Shown: positions 25,067-33,987 of the stretch, one piece after another | Position numbering within the stretch: position 1 is the first letter of the stretch | Layout of the letters: every line of letters begins with the position of its first letter | Source: Proteiniphilum sp. | GTDB taxonomy: Bacteria > Bacteroidota > Bacteroidia > Bacteroidales > Dysgonomonadaceae | NCBI GenBank assembly: GCA_016839025.1 | Contig: JADLKK010000005.1 | Location: 1 to 59,061, forward strand | Reading direction: 5' to 3' | DNA length: 59,061 nucleotides | Position numbers and translations under genes: made by a program | Notes under the pieces: generated by a model | Told to the model about the DNA's origin: nothing | The model's input: the letters and a program-made list of their open reading frames with translations, nothing else | The model's database searches: none

Positions 25067-26359
25067 ATGAAATATCTTTTTACTTCCGAATCGGTGTCGG
25101 AAGGCCATCCCGACAAAGTAGCAGACCAGATCTCAGATGCTCTGCTGGATGAGTTTCTGGCATATGACCCTCAGTCAAAGGTTGCATGTGAGACACTGGT
25201 GACCACCGGTCAGGTGGTGTTGGCTGGTGAAGTGAAGTCACAGACCTATGTCGATGTGGCAGAGGTGGCACGCCAGGTGATTGCGAAAATTGGATACACC
25301 AGGAGTGAGTATCGGTTTGAAGCCCTCTCCTGCGGCGTCTTTTCCAGCATCCACGAGCAATCTGATGATATCAACCGTGGTGTGGATGCGGAGGTGCAGG
25401 GTGCCGGTGATCAGGGAATGATGTTTGGCTATGCCACAAATGAAACAGAGAGCTATATGCCTCTTCCCATTGACCTGAGTCATGCCCTGGTGCTGGAACT
25501 GGCCAATCTCCGCAAAAACGAGCCGGAGCTGATGCCCTATCTGCGTCCTGACGCCAAATCGCAGGTGACCGTTGAGTATAGTGCAGAGGGAATACCGCAA
25601 CGTATCGATACGATCGTCATCTCCACGCAGCATGATGAGTTTGAGATGCCACGTAACGACAGCGATGAGGCAAAGCTGGAGGCCGACAGGGCAATGCAGT
25701 CGCGTATCCGGTCGGATATTAAGACGATCCTCATCCCCCGTGTGAAAGCACAGTACAGGGGCAGAAAGGATATCCACAAGCTGTTCGAGGGTGATATCAC
25801 CTACCATGTCAACCCTACCGGAAAGTTTGTGATAGGCGGCCCTCACGGTGATACCGGTCTCACAGGGAGAAAAATTATTGTCGACACCTACGGAGGAAAA
25901 GCGCCCCATGGTGGTGGCGCCTTTTCGGGCAAGGATCCTTCGAAGGTGGATCGTTCAGCAGCCTATGCTGCCCGTCATATCGCCAAGAACATGGTGGCGG
26001 CAGGTGTTGCAGATGAAATGCTGATCCAGCTCTCCTACGCCATCGGAGTAGATGAGCCGATCAGTCTGTTTGTGGATACCTTTGGAAAGAGTCATCTCTC
26101 TCTTTCCGACGGGGAGATCGCCATGAAGATCCGTACCATGTTTGATCTGCGTCCCCGCGCCATTGAGCAGCGACTAAAACTACGCAATCCCATCTACTTC
26201 GAGACGGCATCCTATGGGCATATGGGGCGTACACCCCAGAAGGTGAAGAAACTATTCCGATCCCGATATATGTCTGATCCTGTGGTTCTTGAGGTGGAGT
26301 TGTTTACCTGGGAGAAATTGGATTATGTGGAGAAGATCAGACGTGAACTCGGGTTATAG
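25067..26359 (+). CDS. metK: S-adenosylmethionine synthetase
   Basis: This 430-residue enzyme makes SAM from methionine and ATP. Signatures visible are [15 protein letters not shown] (ATP binding), [13 protein letters not shown] and the phosphate loop [22 protein letters not shown]. The start at 25067 (MKYLFTSES) is chosen over an upstream frame because the family begins there and the riboswitch leader occupies the rest. It is somewhat longer than E. coli MetK (384), as in other Bacteroidota, through internal insertions. The LOG-family gene overlaps its 3' end. Confidence 0.97.
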   Translation: MKYLFTSESVSEGHPDKVADQISDALLDEFLAYDPQSKVACETLVTTGQVVLAGEVKSQTYVDVAEVARQVIAKIGYTRSEYRFEALSCGVFSSIHEQSDDINRGVDAEVQGAGDQGMMFGYATNETESYMPLPIDLSHALVLELANLRKNEPELMPYLRPDAKSQVTVEYSAEGIPQRIDTIVISTQHDEFEMPRNDSDEAKLEADRAMQSRIRSDIKTILIPRVKAQYRGRKDIHKLFEGDITYHVNPTGKFVIGGPHGDTGLTGRKIIVDTYGGKAPHGGGAFSGKDPSKVDRSAAYAARHIAKNMVAAGVADEMLIQLSYAIGVDEPISLFVDTFGKSHLSLSDGEIAMKIRTMFDLRPRAIEQRLKLRNPIYFETASYGHMGRTPQKVKKLFRSRYMSDPVVLEVELFTWEKLDYVEKIRRELGL

Positions 26360-26936
26360 CGTTGTCGTCTACTGTGCTTCCAGTGACCTGATACGGCCGG
26401 CCTACAGCCTGGCTGCTGTCCGTCTGGGAGAGCTGTTTGCGCGAAACGGCATCACCTGTGTCAACGGTGCCGGCAAGCAGGGACTGATGGGTGCGCTGAA
26501 TGATGCCGTGCTCCGCCATGGCGGAAAAGTGAAGGGAATCATTCCCCGTTTTATGGTCGAGGCAGGATGGGGGCATGACCAGCTCAGCGAGGTCATCGTC
26601 ACCGAAACCATCCATGAGCGGAAAGCCCTGATGGCGAGAAGCTCAGATGCGGTAGTAGCCCTGCCTGGCGGCATGGGGACCCTGGAAGAGCTGGCGGAGA
26701 TTATCACCTGGAAGCAGCTGGGTCTCACCCGCCATCCGATCATTCTGCTCAATACCGATCACTATTTCGATCCGCTGCTCTCATTTTTTGAACAGATGAT
26801 GGCAGAACGGTTTATGCGGGACGATTACCGTGAGATGTGGCAAGTGGCTGCCACACCCGAGGAGGTGATATTCATGCTGCAGGATTTTCCCGAATGGGAT
26901 CCCTCTTTTGGCAAATATACCGGGAAAGAGTTGTAA
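26343..26936 (+). CDS. LOG-family nucleoside-5'-monophosphate phosphoribohydrolase
   Basis: This protein of about 197 residues has the LOG Rossmann fold, with VVVYCASSD at the N-terminus, [10 protein letters not shown], and the diagnostic [10 protein letters not shown] (near 106) preceded by HERKALM. Bacterial LOG proteins often cleave AMP-like nucleotides to a base and ribose 5-phosphate. The start is uncertain: GTG at 26343 overlaps metK by 17 bases, ATG at 26325 by 35. Either way it is translationally coupled to metK and so under the same riboswitch. A link to adenine or methylthioadenosine recycling is a guess. Confidence 0.83.
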   Translation: MNSGYSVVVYCASSDLIRPAYSLAAVRLGELFARNGITCVNGAGKQGLMGALNDAVLRHGGKVKGIIPRFMVEAGWGHDQLSEVIVTETIHERKALMARSSDAVVALPGGMGTLEELAEIITWKQLGLTRHPIILLNTDHYFDPLLSFFEQMMAERFMRDDYREMWQVAATPEEVIFMLQDFPEWDPSFGKYTGKEL

Positions 26937-26978
26937 ATTTGCGCGGAGAGAGCTGTTTCTTTGGCAGCTGTTTTTTCA

Positions 26979-27872
26979 ATGAGACAACTGACCATTATCC
27001 CCGATACCGTTCGACATCTACCCTCTCATCTCCTGAGAGCGGAAGAGGATTCTCTGTTGCCCCACCCCTTGCAGCCCCACTTTGGTCAGTTTGAATATCT
27101 TCCTACCGACAGCAGCAGGTTGTTTTTTGCAGCCGATCACAGGATGGACACATCGTTTCAGGTGATCAGCAGGTTGTATCCCGGTGATCCCATGCCTTTC
27201 TCCTCATCGTTGCAAAGTCTCTTCTTTTTGCTCTTCCTCTTCTTTTTGTTGTTGTTCGCCGTTTTATTCCGCAAGGAGGGAGCATCCTTTGCAGGAAACT
27301 TCAGGAATATTTTCAGCATGGGAAAGCCCGCCCTTCTGATGCGCAAGGAACAGGTAACCAGTACGGAAGCGTGGGGTGAATTGTTTTTGGTCGTTCAGAC
27401 GATGTTGGTTGCCGGGATGCTCATTTTTCATCTTTTGTGGGAGAAGGGGATCTATGCCTTTACCACTTCTGAACAGCTGATGGCTTTTGGTTTGATCACG
27501 GCGGTGATCTCACTACTCACAGGAATGAAGATTCTTTCCTATAGGGCTATTGCTCTTTTTTTCCTTCGGGAGGATATGAGAATTTGGGTCACGCAATATG
27601 CCCGTATGATCGAGCTGATTGGGCTTATCCTCTTCCTGCCGGCTCTCTGTTTTCTTTTCCTCCCGGAATGGAAAGAGGGACTCCTGATGCTCTTCGCCCT
27701 CCTCTTTCTATTCAGCCGGCTGGTCATTATCATCAAGTTGTTACATATTTTTGTTAAAAATAAAATCGGCTGGTTCTATTTTTTTGTGTATCTTTGCGGC
27801 ACTGAAATTGCACCTTGGTTGCTATTGTACAAAGGTTTGCTTTCAATATCTGAAATTGCTGGAATGAATTGA
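26979..27872 (+). CDS. DUF4271 integral membrane protein
   Basis: This 297-residue protein has a polar N-terminal part of about 75 residues. Six or so hydrophobic helices follow, beginning at LQSLFFLLFLFFLLLFAVLF and ending near GWFYFFVYLCGTEIAPWLLLYKGLL. The closing CGTEIAPWLLLYK block is a DUF4271 hallmark. No function is known. It is found beside hemD in many Bacteroidota, and here the hemD ATG begins 3 bases after its stop codon. The ATG at 26979 is used; an in-frame TTG exists 18 bases earlier. Confidence 0.82.
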   Translation: MRQLTIIPDTVRHLPSHLLRAEEDSLLPHPLQPHFGQFEYLPTDSSRLFFAADHRMDTSFQVISRLYPGDPMPFSSSLQSLFFLLFLFFLLLFAVLFRKEGASFAGNFRNIFSMGKPALLMRKEQVTSTEAWGELFLVVQTMLVAGMLIFHLLWEKGIYAFTTSEQLMAFGLITAVISLLTGMKILSYRAIALFFLREDMRIWVTQYARMIELIGLILFLPALCFLFLPEWKEGLLMLFALLFLFSRLVIIIKLLHIFVKNKIGWFYFFVYLCGTEIAPWLLLYKGLLSISEIAGMN

Positions 27873-27874
27873 AT

Positions 27875-28639
27875 ATGAACGCCCGTAAAGTAAAGAAAAT
27901 ACTGATTTCACAACCCAAGCCCAACAGCGAGAAGTCACCCTATTACGATCTTGCGGAGAAGCATCATCTGGAGGTTCACTTCTACCCTTTCATCAAGGTA
28001 GAACGTCTCTCATTGAAAGAGTTTCGTCAACAACGAATCAACATGCTGGATTTCACTGCCGTGATCTTTACTGCCCGCACTGCTGTGGACAAGTTCTTTT
28101 CGATCTGTGAAGAGATGAAAATCACCATCCCCGAAACGATGAAATATTTCTGCGTTTCGGAAACTGTGGCTCTTTATCTGCAAAAATATATTGTTTACCG
28201 GAAGAGGAAGATCTTTTTCAGCCAGACCGGAAAGATTGATGGACTCAACAGCGCATTCACCAAACATGCCAAGGAGAAGTTTCTCTTGCCCGTTCCGGAG
28301 GAACACAATGATGAGATCTGCAATTTCCTGAACGAGAAAAAGATCAGTTTCACCAAAAGTGTGATGTACAGAACGGTAAGCAACACCTTTGAAGAGGGGG
28401 AGAAGCTCGACTATGACATGATTGTTTTCTTCAGTCCGTTGGGAATCCAATCGCTCCTCTCCAATTTTCCCAACTTCGAACAGGGGAGCATGGCCATCGG
28501 TTGTTTCGGGAATACTACGGCTAAAGCGGTTGAAGATGCGGGTCTGCGACTCGATTGTCTTGCACCCCAGCCCGATTTTCCATCCATGGCAGCCGCGCTG
28601 GAGGCATTTGTCAAAGAAAACCACAAGCACCACAGCTGA
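27875..28639 (+). CDS. hemD: Uroporphyrinogen-III synthase
   Basis: This 254-residue HEM4-family protein cyclises hydroxymethylbilane to uroporphyrinogen III in haem synthesis. It shows the bilobal pattern: KKILISQPKP at the start, AVIFTARTAVDKFF at the end of the first lobe, DMIVFFSPLGIQSLL and CFGNTTAKAVEDAGL in the second. HEM4 sequences diverge widely, so the call rests on this ordered pattern and on Bacteroidota synteny with DUF4271. A 14-bp hairpin follows. The start ATG at 27875 follows an in-frame TTG at 27869. Confidence 0.85.
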   Translation: MNARKVKKILISQPKPNSEKSPYYDLAEKHHLEVHFYPFIKVERLSLKEFRQQRINMLDFTAVIFTARTAVDKFFSICEEMKITIPETMKYFCVSETVALYLQKYIVYRKRKIFFSQTGKIDGLNSAFTKHAKEKFLLPVPEEHNDEICNFLNEKKISFTKSVMYRTVSNTFEEGEKLDYDMIVFFSPLGIQSLLSNFPNFEQGSMAIGCFGNTTAKAVEDAGLRLDCLAPQPDFPSMAAALEAFVKENHKHHS

Positions 28640-28676
28640 ATATCCCGACTTCTTGGAGGGTGCTTACAGGAACAGC

Positions 28677-28709
28677 AAGCCGGTGAATGCATAAGGCATT
28701 CACCGGCTT
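28677..28709. terminator. Bidirectional terminator between hemD and the TatD-type gene
   Basis: A perfect 14-bp stem (28677-28690/28696-28709) with a 5-base loop lies 37 bases after hemD and overlaps the stop of the convergent TatD-type gene. Extra pairing (AGCAAG with CTTGCT) can lengthen it with a bulge. It is the strongest hairpin in the window. Confidence 0.8.
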
Positions 28710-29436
28710 ACTTGCTGGAAAATGGGAGCATTCTTTGGTCTGATTCCTCTTCCTGGTCGGGAAAAAAGGGTCGGGGTGGCTCCAGTGCCGGGAATATTCT
28801 CCTGACATTCTCCGCGATACGGGATGCGAACAGTTCTTTGTCCATGTTGAGCGCGCGCGCTGTCTGGTAGTAGACTTCACGTATCGACATGTCGTCCTCG
28901 TCGGTTTCGCAGAAGAGCGAATCGGGAGGAATCAGTTGCATGGAGTCGACATTGATCTGGTCCCCCACCGAGAAGAGGAAGCCTTCCCTGATCAGCTGTC
29001 GGGTGAGTTCCGGTTTGCCACGGTAGCCATGGATGATCCAGGGCTGCGTGGGCCTTGTCTCGCGTCTCACCCTGATCAGCTCTTCCCACGCTTTCACACA
29101 GTGGATGATCACCGGTTTGCCCAGTCTCTCCGACAACTCGATGTGTTTCTTGAAGACCGGTATCTGTATCTCGAAGGAAGGTCCTTTCAAACGATCCAGA
29201 CCGGTCTCGCCGATGGCGATGATACGGGTGTTGGGAGCAATTTCATTCAGATAGGCCATTTGTGTGTCACTATCCTCCGAGTACCAGGGATGGATGCCGC
29301 AGGAAAAGGCGTGACGGTTATAGGATTCTTTGGCTACTTCAAACTCAAGGGGGTATACATCGAAGATGCACGAGTGATAGGGGTCATCGTTCTCTTCGAG
29401 AAAAATCTGATGGGTGTGTACGTCGTAAAATTCCAT
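28708..29436 (-). CDS. TatD-family metal-dependent hydrolase
   Basis: This 242-residue TIM-barrel protein has the TatD metal ligands in order: VHTHQ, GIHPWY, AIGETGLD (Glu), VIIHCVKAW (His), IIHGYRG (His) and LFCETDEDD (Asp). TatD-type proteins act as 3'-5' nucleases or related hydrolases. It is a little shorter than E. coli TatD (260) and has a C-terminal extension rich in Pro and Glu. It is the last gene of the rnpA-yidD-tatD cluster, 3 bases after yidD. Confidence 0.88.
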   Translation of the reverse strand: MEFYDVHTHQIFLEENDDPYHSCIFDVYPLEFEVAKESYNRHAFSCGIHPWYSEDSDTQMAYLNEIAPNTRIIAIGETGLDRLKGPSFEIQIPVFKKHIELSERLGKPVIIHCVKAWEELIRVRRETRPTQPWIIHGYRGKPELTRQLIREGFLFSVGDQINVDSMQLIPPDSLFCETDEDDMSIREVYYQTARALNMDKELFASRIAENVRRIFPALEPPRPFFPDQEEESDQRMLPFSSK

Positions 29437-29439
29437 ACG

Positions 29440-29703
29440 TTAGTGTTCCTCTGCTTTCGACTTCTCTTTTCTGCGGCGGGGTTCCGGTACGGGGTCGTAA
29501 CCCGATCCTCCCCAGGGATTGCAACTTAATATGCGCTTTGTTGACAAGTAGAACCCTCTGATTGGGCCGTGTTTCTTCAATGCTTCTATCGTATACTGTG
29601 AACAGGTAGGCGTGTAGCGACAGCTGGGCGGTGTGAGTGGTGAGATGACGGCCCGGTAGAAATAGACAGGCAGTAGGAGTATCCATGTCAGGAGAGCTTT
29701 CAT
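29440..29703 (-). CDS. yidD: YidD membrane-insertion efficiency factor
   Basis: This 87-residue protein has an N-terminal amphipathic/hydrophobic segment ([20 protein letters not shown]). The family signature follows: [19 protein letters not shown], then [17 protein letters not shown]. It helps YidC-dependent insertion of membrane proteins. It starts 3 bases after the rnpA stop, as in most bacteria. The C-terminal tail is short, basic and acidic ([12 protein letters not shown]). No rpmH precedes rnpA. Confidence 0.95.
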   Translation of the reverse strand: MKALLTWILLLPVYFYRAVISPLTPPSCRYTPTCSQYTIEALKKHGPIRGFYLSTKRILSCNPWGGSGYDPVPEPRRRKEKSKAEEH

Positions 29704-29706
29704 TGT

Positions 29707-30123
29707 TTACTCATCGGTTTTTTGAATGGTTCTGCCCAGTTCCCTGATCGCTCTCACAACACCCTTCTCAACTGTCACAAAGTCACCTGGCTCATCCTTC
29801 ACATAGACCAACGCTACATCAAGCCTACCTTTGCAAGCAGCCATCACTCCGGTGAGCGATTGTTTGTGCAGGCGGTAAGCCTCTCTTGTCAGTCTTTTCA
29901 TCCGGTTGCGGTCTACAGCGCGTTTCAGTCTCTTCTTGGGAATGCTGACCAGCAGCGAAACCGATGTGGTTGCCCTTGTTTCTCCTTTCAGCCATACCAC
30001 CCTGAAGGGGTAAGCCATAAAGGAGCTGCCGTGGGTAAAAAGGGTTTCAATCCGTTTCTCACCCCTGATCCGCTCCTGTTGTGTAAGTCTGAACCGCTCT
30101 CCTTCGTTCATAGATAATAGCAT
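29707..30123 (-). CDS. rnpA: Ribonuclease P protein component
   Basis: This 138-residue (or 134, if the ATG at 30111 is used) basic protein assists RNase P RNA in cutting tRNA 5' leaders. The RNR signature is clear in KRAVDRNRMKRLTREAYR (near 67), after a SIPKKRLKRA strand. It leads the rnpA-yidD-tatD cluster, with a -7 box 22 bases before the first ATG. The usual partner rpmH is absent, as is dnaA. Confidence 0.93.
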   Translation of the reverse strand: MLLSMNEGERFRLTQQERIRGEKRIETLFTHGSSFMAYPFRVVWLKGETRATTSVSLLVSIPKKRLKRAVDRNRMKRLTREAYRLHKQSLTGVMAACKGRLDVALVYVKDEPGDFVTVEKGVVRAIRELGRTIQKTDE

Positions 30124-30145
30124 TCCGCCGAAAGCAATTACAGGG

Positions 30146-30153
30146 CAAAGATA
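30146..30153 (-). promoter_or_regulatory. -7 box of rnpA
   Basis: The minus strand reads TATCTTTG, a full TAnnTTTG match. It lies 22 bases before ATG 30123 and 34 before ATG 30111; the second distance is the more comfortable and slightly favours the shorter RnpA. Confidence 0.55.
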
Positions 30154-30225
30154 ACTTTTTTTTGCTTGTAATCGGAAATAAGCCAGACAAAAAATATTGG
30201 GTGGGATGGAGTGTTGTCTGTTGGC

Positions 30226-30849
30226 TTATTTACGGCCGAAATCTGCCGGTATTTCTCCCCACTTTTTGGTATTCCATTTCAGGAGAGGATTGTCGTAGTT
30301 GTTCTGTTGCAACCATTTCTCTGCCCGTGTAATCCATTCAAATAGCATTTTGTTGTGATCGGTCTGCTTCAGTTTCGTGTTGCATTTTTTGTTGACCACC
30401 CATTTCAGGGCATTCACACTGTCGGTGTATACCGGTGTCCTTTTCCCGCTCTTCTGCAACAGTGCCAGTGCATGTACTATGGCCAGGAATTCTCCAATGT
30501 TGTTGGTACCCTCTTCTATGGGTCCCACGTGGAATAGCTCCCTGCCATCCTCTACCCATACGCCACGATATTCCATTCGTCCCGGGTTGCCACTGCAGGC
30601 TGCATCTACAGCAAGGCTCTGCCGGATGATGGAGTTGTCAGATTGGGATGCTTCCCGGAGCTCATTTTTCTTTGGGGCAAGGTGTTTCCACGGATTGTCA
30701 GTGAAGGCGTGTTCAGCCTCACTGCGTGTGGAGAAGGATTTGTAGAGGGCATGATCAAATCCGGTCACCTGTGCCTTGCACTCTTCCCACGAATCATATA
30801 GACCCGGTTTGACCCCCCTCCACACCACGTAATATTTCTTCACTGCCAT
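30226..30849 (-). CDS. rnhA: Ribonuclease H with viroplasmin-type N-terminal domain
   Basis: This 207-residue protein has an N-terminal viroplasmin/RNase HI hybrid-binding domain (KKYYVVWRGVKPGLYDSWEECK...YKSF, residues 3-45). A linker and an RNase H1 domain follow. The catalytic acids are seen in LAVDAACSGNPG (Asp), NNIGEFLAIVHAL (Glu), VYTDSVNALKWV (Asp) and IPADFGRK (Asp). It degrades RNA in RNA-DNA hybrids, such as primers and R-loops. The gene lies 11 bases after a small membrane-protein gene and may share its transcript. Confidence 0.93.
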   Translation of the reverse strand: MAVKKYYVVWRGVKPGLYDSWEECKAQVTGFDHALYKSFSTRSEAEHAFTDNPWKHLAPKKNELREASQSDNSIIRQSLAVDAACSGNPGRMEYRGVWVEDGRELFHVGPIEEGTNNIGEFLAIVHALALLQKSGKRTPVYTDSVNALKWVVNKKCNTKLKQTDHNKMLFEWITRAEKWLQQNNYDNPLLKWNTKKWGEIPADFGRK

Positions 30850-30860
30850 GGATCACACTG

Positions 30861-31322
30861 TCACATTGACTCAAGGATATAAGGAGTCAGTTCCTCTTCC
30901 GTCAATGGAGTGAGAGGTTTTTCTTCGATTGCTACAATGCTGTCGACAATGAACTTGGTGTAGCCACGCCAAGGTACCGGGGCGAAATATTCACGGTAAT
31001 GTAGTTGTACCATCTTGCCGCTGGCAACCATCAACCGCTGGGCTATCTCTTTGTCTTCTACCGAAAACTCAAACTGGTTGGACTGCAGCCCGCCTGGCAT
31101 ATCGGCACGAAATCCCGATTGGATCAATTTCCCTTCATAGGTTTTAAAAACCACACCCTTGTAAACCAGGTAGTTTAACTCGCCTGATTTTACGCCAGTA
31201 CCAAAAACGTAGTAATAACGGACATATACGAATATGCCAAGGGCAAGGATCACGACACCGATCAGGAGGGTGCATCCCTTGCGGCTCTTCTTTTTCTTTG
31301 GAGTCAAGTCATCCATATACAA
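30861..31322 (-). CDS. Hypothetical single-pass membrane protein
   Basis: This 153-residue protein (151 if it starts at Met3, 31316) has a very basic N-terminus (PKKKKSRKG) and a single membrane helix (CTLLIGVVILALGIFVYVRYYYVF). A C-terminal domain of about 110 residues follows, rich in beta-prone sequence (GELNYLVYKGVVFKTYEGKLIQ, LHYREYFAPVPWRG). The charge pattern predicts a cytoplasmic N-terminus and a periplasmic C-terminal domain. I do not recognise a named domain. It is upstream of the RNase H gene and divergent from the C1B peptidase gene. Confidence 0.8.
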   Translation of the reverse strand: MYMDDLTPKKKKSRKGCTLLIGVVILALGIFVYVRYYYVFGTGVKSGELNYLVYKGVVFKTYEGKLIQSGFRADMPGGLQSNQFEFSVEDKEIAQRLMVASGKMVQLHYREYFAPVPWRGYTKFIVDSIVAIEEKPLTPLTEEELTPYILESM

Positions 31323-31410
31323 TGATTAAATGAAGGGTAAAGGTACATCTTTTTTCAACCGATAGGATGAAGTATCGTTTGAAAATGGATGATTTTTCCC
31401 TTTTTTGCCT

Positions 31411-31418
31411 TAACTTTG
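31411..31418 (+). promoter_or_regulatory. -7 box of the C1B peptidase gene
   Basis: TAACTTTG is a full TAnnTTTG match, 64 bases before the ATG at 31483. It excludes most of the longer upstream frame starting at 31426 as coding. No -33 at normal spacing. Confidence 0.5.
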
Positions 31419-31482
31419 TGATAGGGTGCGGTCCGCCTGCACCCGGCAACGATTGAACAGCGTAATCATCAAAACAGTTTTC

Positions 31483-32652
31483 ATGAAAAAAATGTTTTTT
31501 TTCCTTCTCCTGCTCCTGAGCACTGGAGGGCTCATGGCGCAGGGTGCGTATCAGTTTCAGGTGATCAAAGAGAACCGGATCACTGCTGTGAAGAACCAGT
31601 CCAGTACCGGTACCTGCTGGAGCTTTTCCGGTGTCAGTTTTCTTGAATCGGAGTTGCTTCGCATGGGAAAGGGGGAGTTTGATCTTTCGGAGATGTACAT
31701 TGTGCGAAGAAACTATGAGGACAAAGCATTGAAACATGCCCGTCTACATGGGCACCTTAATTTCGCTCCCGGTGGATCCTTTGCCGACGTGATCGAAACC
31801 CTCGATGCCTATGGTGTGGTGCCCGATGAGGTGTACCCTGGCCTGCATTATGGATCAGAGATCCACAACCATGGAGAACTGGACAAGATACTGAAAAGTT
31901 ACATGGACGGGATCATCGGTGCCAAAACGCTCTCGCCGGTCTGGTTCGCGGGTATCTCGGGGATCTTGGACAGCTATCTGGGTGAGATGCCCGAAACATT
32001 TGTTTACAAAGGGAAGGAATATACCCCACACACGTTTGTCGATGAATTGGGGTTAAAGCAGGAGAATTATCTCTCTCTTACCTCTTTTACCCATCATCCT
32101 TTCTACCAGTCTTTTGCGATCGAGGTGCCTGACAACTGGCGCTGGGCACTTTCCTACAACCTGCCTTTGGATGAACTGATGGAGGTGATGGAGCATGCGG
32201 TGATGAATGGTTACACGATAGCCTGGGCATCAGATGTCAGTGAAGCGGGCTTTTCGCGTGAAGGAATCGCTATTGTGCCGGATGAGGAGTCTCCCGATAA
32301 TGCCGGCAGTGATCAGTCTCGCTGGCTCGGACTCAGCAACCGCGAACGGGATGCAGCTATCAGATCCCGTATCGGGAGAGAACTGCTGGCAGAGAAAGAG
32401 ATCACCCAGGAGATGCGGCAGAAATCATTCGACAACTATGCCACAACCGATGACCATGGTATGCAGATCTATGGGATTGCCAAAGACCAGAGGGGAAACA
32501 GCTACTTCATGGTGAAAAATTCATGGGGAGAAACAGGCTCCTACAAGGGGCACTGGTATGCCTCTTTTCCTTTTGTCAGCTACAAGACCCTGAGCATTGT
32601 GTTGCACCGGGAGGCTATTCCCGAGTCCATAGCCAGGAAACTGAACCTCTGA
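31483..32652 (+). CDS. Exported C1B cysteine aminopeptidase (bleomycin-hydrolase/PepC type)
   Basis: This 389-residue protein starts with a clear signal peptide (MKKMFFFLLLLLSTGGLMAQ, with cleavage expected near residue 20), which is why 31483 is chosen. The papain-like triad appears in STGTCWSFSGVS (Cys), TTDDHGMQIYGI (His) and FMVKNSWGETG (Asn). Bleomycin hydrolases are usually cytosolic hexameric aminopeptidases; here the enzyme is periplasmic or exported. A 60-residue insertion and the FAPGGSFADVIE segment are C1B-like. The start of murF follows 26 bases after its stop. Confidence 0.9.
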   Translation: MKKMFFFLLLLLSTGGLMAQGAYQFQVIKENRITAVKNQSSTGTCWSFSGVSFLESELLRMGKGEFDLSEMYIVRRNYEDKALKHARLHGHLNFAPGGSFADVIETLDAYGVVPDEVYPGLHYGSEIHNHGELDKILKSYMDGIIGAKTLSPVWFAGISGILDSYLGEMPETFVYKGKEYTPHTFVDELGLKQENYLSLTSFTHHPFYQSFAIEVPDNWRWALSYNLPLDELMEVMEHAVMNGYTIAWASDVSEAGFSREGIAIVPDEESPDNAGSDQSRWLGLSNRERDAAIRSRIGRELLAEKEITQEMRQKSFDNYATTDDHGMQIYGIAKDQRGNSYFMVKNSWGETGSYKGHWYASFPFVSYKTLSIVLHREAIPESIARKLNL

Positions 32653-32678
32653 ATCAAACCTGAACAGCCTCTGAACAG

Positions 32679-33983
32679 ATGCAGACAGCCGAGCTCTATT
32701 CCATTTTTCTCCGGCATCCATCCATCACCACCGACTCTCGGATGTGTGAGAAGGACTCCATCTTTTTTGCCCTCAAAGGGGAACGATTCAACGGCAATCT
32801 GTTTGCTGAGAAAGCACTCGAGGCAGGCTGTGCCTATGCGGTGGTGGATGAGTGGACTGGGGGGGTAGTCGCAGATGAGCGGATAATCCTGGTGGAGGAT
32901 GTGCTCCAGTCGCTCCAGCTCCTGGCAACCCATCACCGGCGACAACTAAGGATCCCGGTAATCGGCATTACCGGGACCAACGGCAAAACTACCACCAAGG
33001 AGTTGATAGCCGTGGGGCTGTCCCGTAAGTACAAGGTAGCCTATACCCAGGGTAACCTCAACAACCATATCGGTGTACCGCTCACATTGCTCTCCATGAA
33101 CAGGACGCATGAGGTGGCAGTGGTGGAGATGGGTGCCAATCATCCGGGAGACATTGCGGAGCTGTGCAGGATAGCCGAACCCGACTACGGACTGATTACC
33201 AATGTGGGAAAAGCTCATCTGGAGGGGTTTGGATCCTTTGAGATACTGGTGCGGACCAAGGGTGAGCTCTATGATTTCATCCGTGCACACGAGGGGAAAG
33301 TGTTTGTGAATCGCGAGAGTGCGATTCTTTATGAGCTCTCGGAAGGAATGGATCGCATCCTGTATGGCAGAGATGATTCCTCCCTGTTCGCATCCGGTAC
33401 CTTGACCGATGCCACCCCCTTCATGGAGTTTGACTGGCGCTTTTTCGACCGTTCCTACCGTGTGCGCACCCATTTGGTAGGAGAGTATAATTTTGACAAT
33501 GCCATTGCTGCCGTCGCTGTCTGCAAGTTTTTCGGCATCGACGCCGGGAACATCAGCAGTGCCCTCGAAGCCTACGAACCCAGTAACCACCGCTCACAAT
33601 TCAGGCGTACCGAACGCAACGACCTGATCATCGATACCTACAACGCCAATCCCACCAGCATGAAGGCATCGGTGGGCTTTTTTGCCTCTATACCCACACA
33701 GCTGCCCCGGATGGTGATTCTGGGTGAAATGAAGGAGTTGGGTGAGGTGAGCCAGGAGGAACATGGGAAGCTGGTTGCATATCTGAGAGAGCTCTCCTTC
33801 GACCGGGTATTCCTTGTAGGGGAAGCTTTTCATCCCTGGCTGAGCAGTGCCGACGGGTTTCATTTTTTCAGTGATGTGGATAGGCTGACCGATCTGTTGC
33901 GGAAGGAGCCGGTAAGCGATCACTATATCCTGCTGAAAGGATCACATTCCGTACACCTGGAGAAAACGATCGATTACCTGTAA
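32679..33983 (+). CDS. murF: UDP-N-acetylmuramoyl-tripeptide--D-alanyl-D-alanine ligase
   Basis: This 434-residue Mur ligase adds D-Ala-D-Ala to the peptidoglycan precursor. The N-terminal UDP-binding domain (SRMCEKDSIFFALKGERFNGN) precedes the ATP loop GITGTNGKTTTKEL (near 97). VVEMGANHPGDI and the C-terminal DTYNANPTSMKASV follow, the latter diagnostic for MurF. The gene stands outside any mur cluster. It is convergent with a metallophosphoesterase gene, with only a 4-base gap. Confidence 0.95.
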   Translation: MQTAELYSIFLRHPSITTDSRMCEKDSIFFALKGERFNGNLFAEKALEAGCAYAVVDEWTGGVVADERIILVEDVLQSLQLLATHHRRQLRIPVIGITGTNGKTTTKELIAVGLSRKYKVAYTQGNLNNHIGVPLTLLSMNRTHEVAVVEMGANHPGDIAELCRIAEPDYGLITNVGKAHLEGFGSFEILVRTKGELYDFIRAHEGKVFVNRESAILYELSEGMDRILYGRDDSSLFASGTLTDATPFMEFDWRFFDRSYRVRTHLVGEYNFDNAIAAVAVCKFFGIDAGNISSALEAYEPSNHRSQFRRTERNDLIIDTYNANPTSMKASVGFFASIPTQLPRMVILGEMKELGEVSQEEHGKLVAYLRELSFDRVFLVGEAFHPWLSSADGFHFFSDVDRLTDLLRKEPVSDHYILLKGSHSVHLEKTIDYL

Positions 33984-33987
33984 GGGT

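Noticed and set aside
29440-30123. Replication origin near rnpA-yidD
   Set aside because: There is no rpmH or dnaA next to rnpA and no cluster of DnaA boxes was seen.
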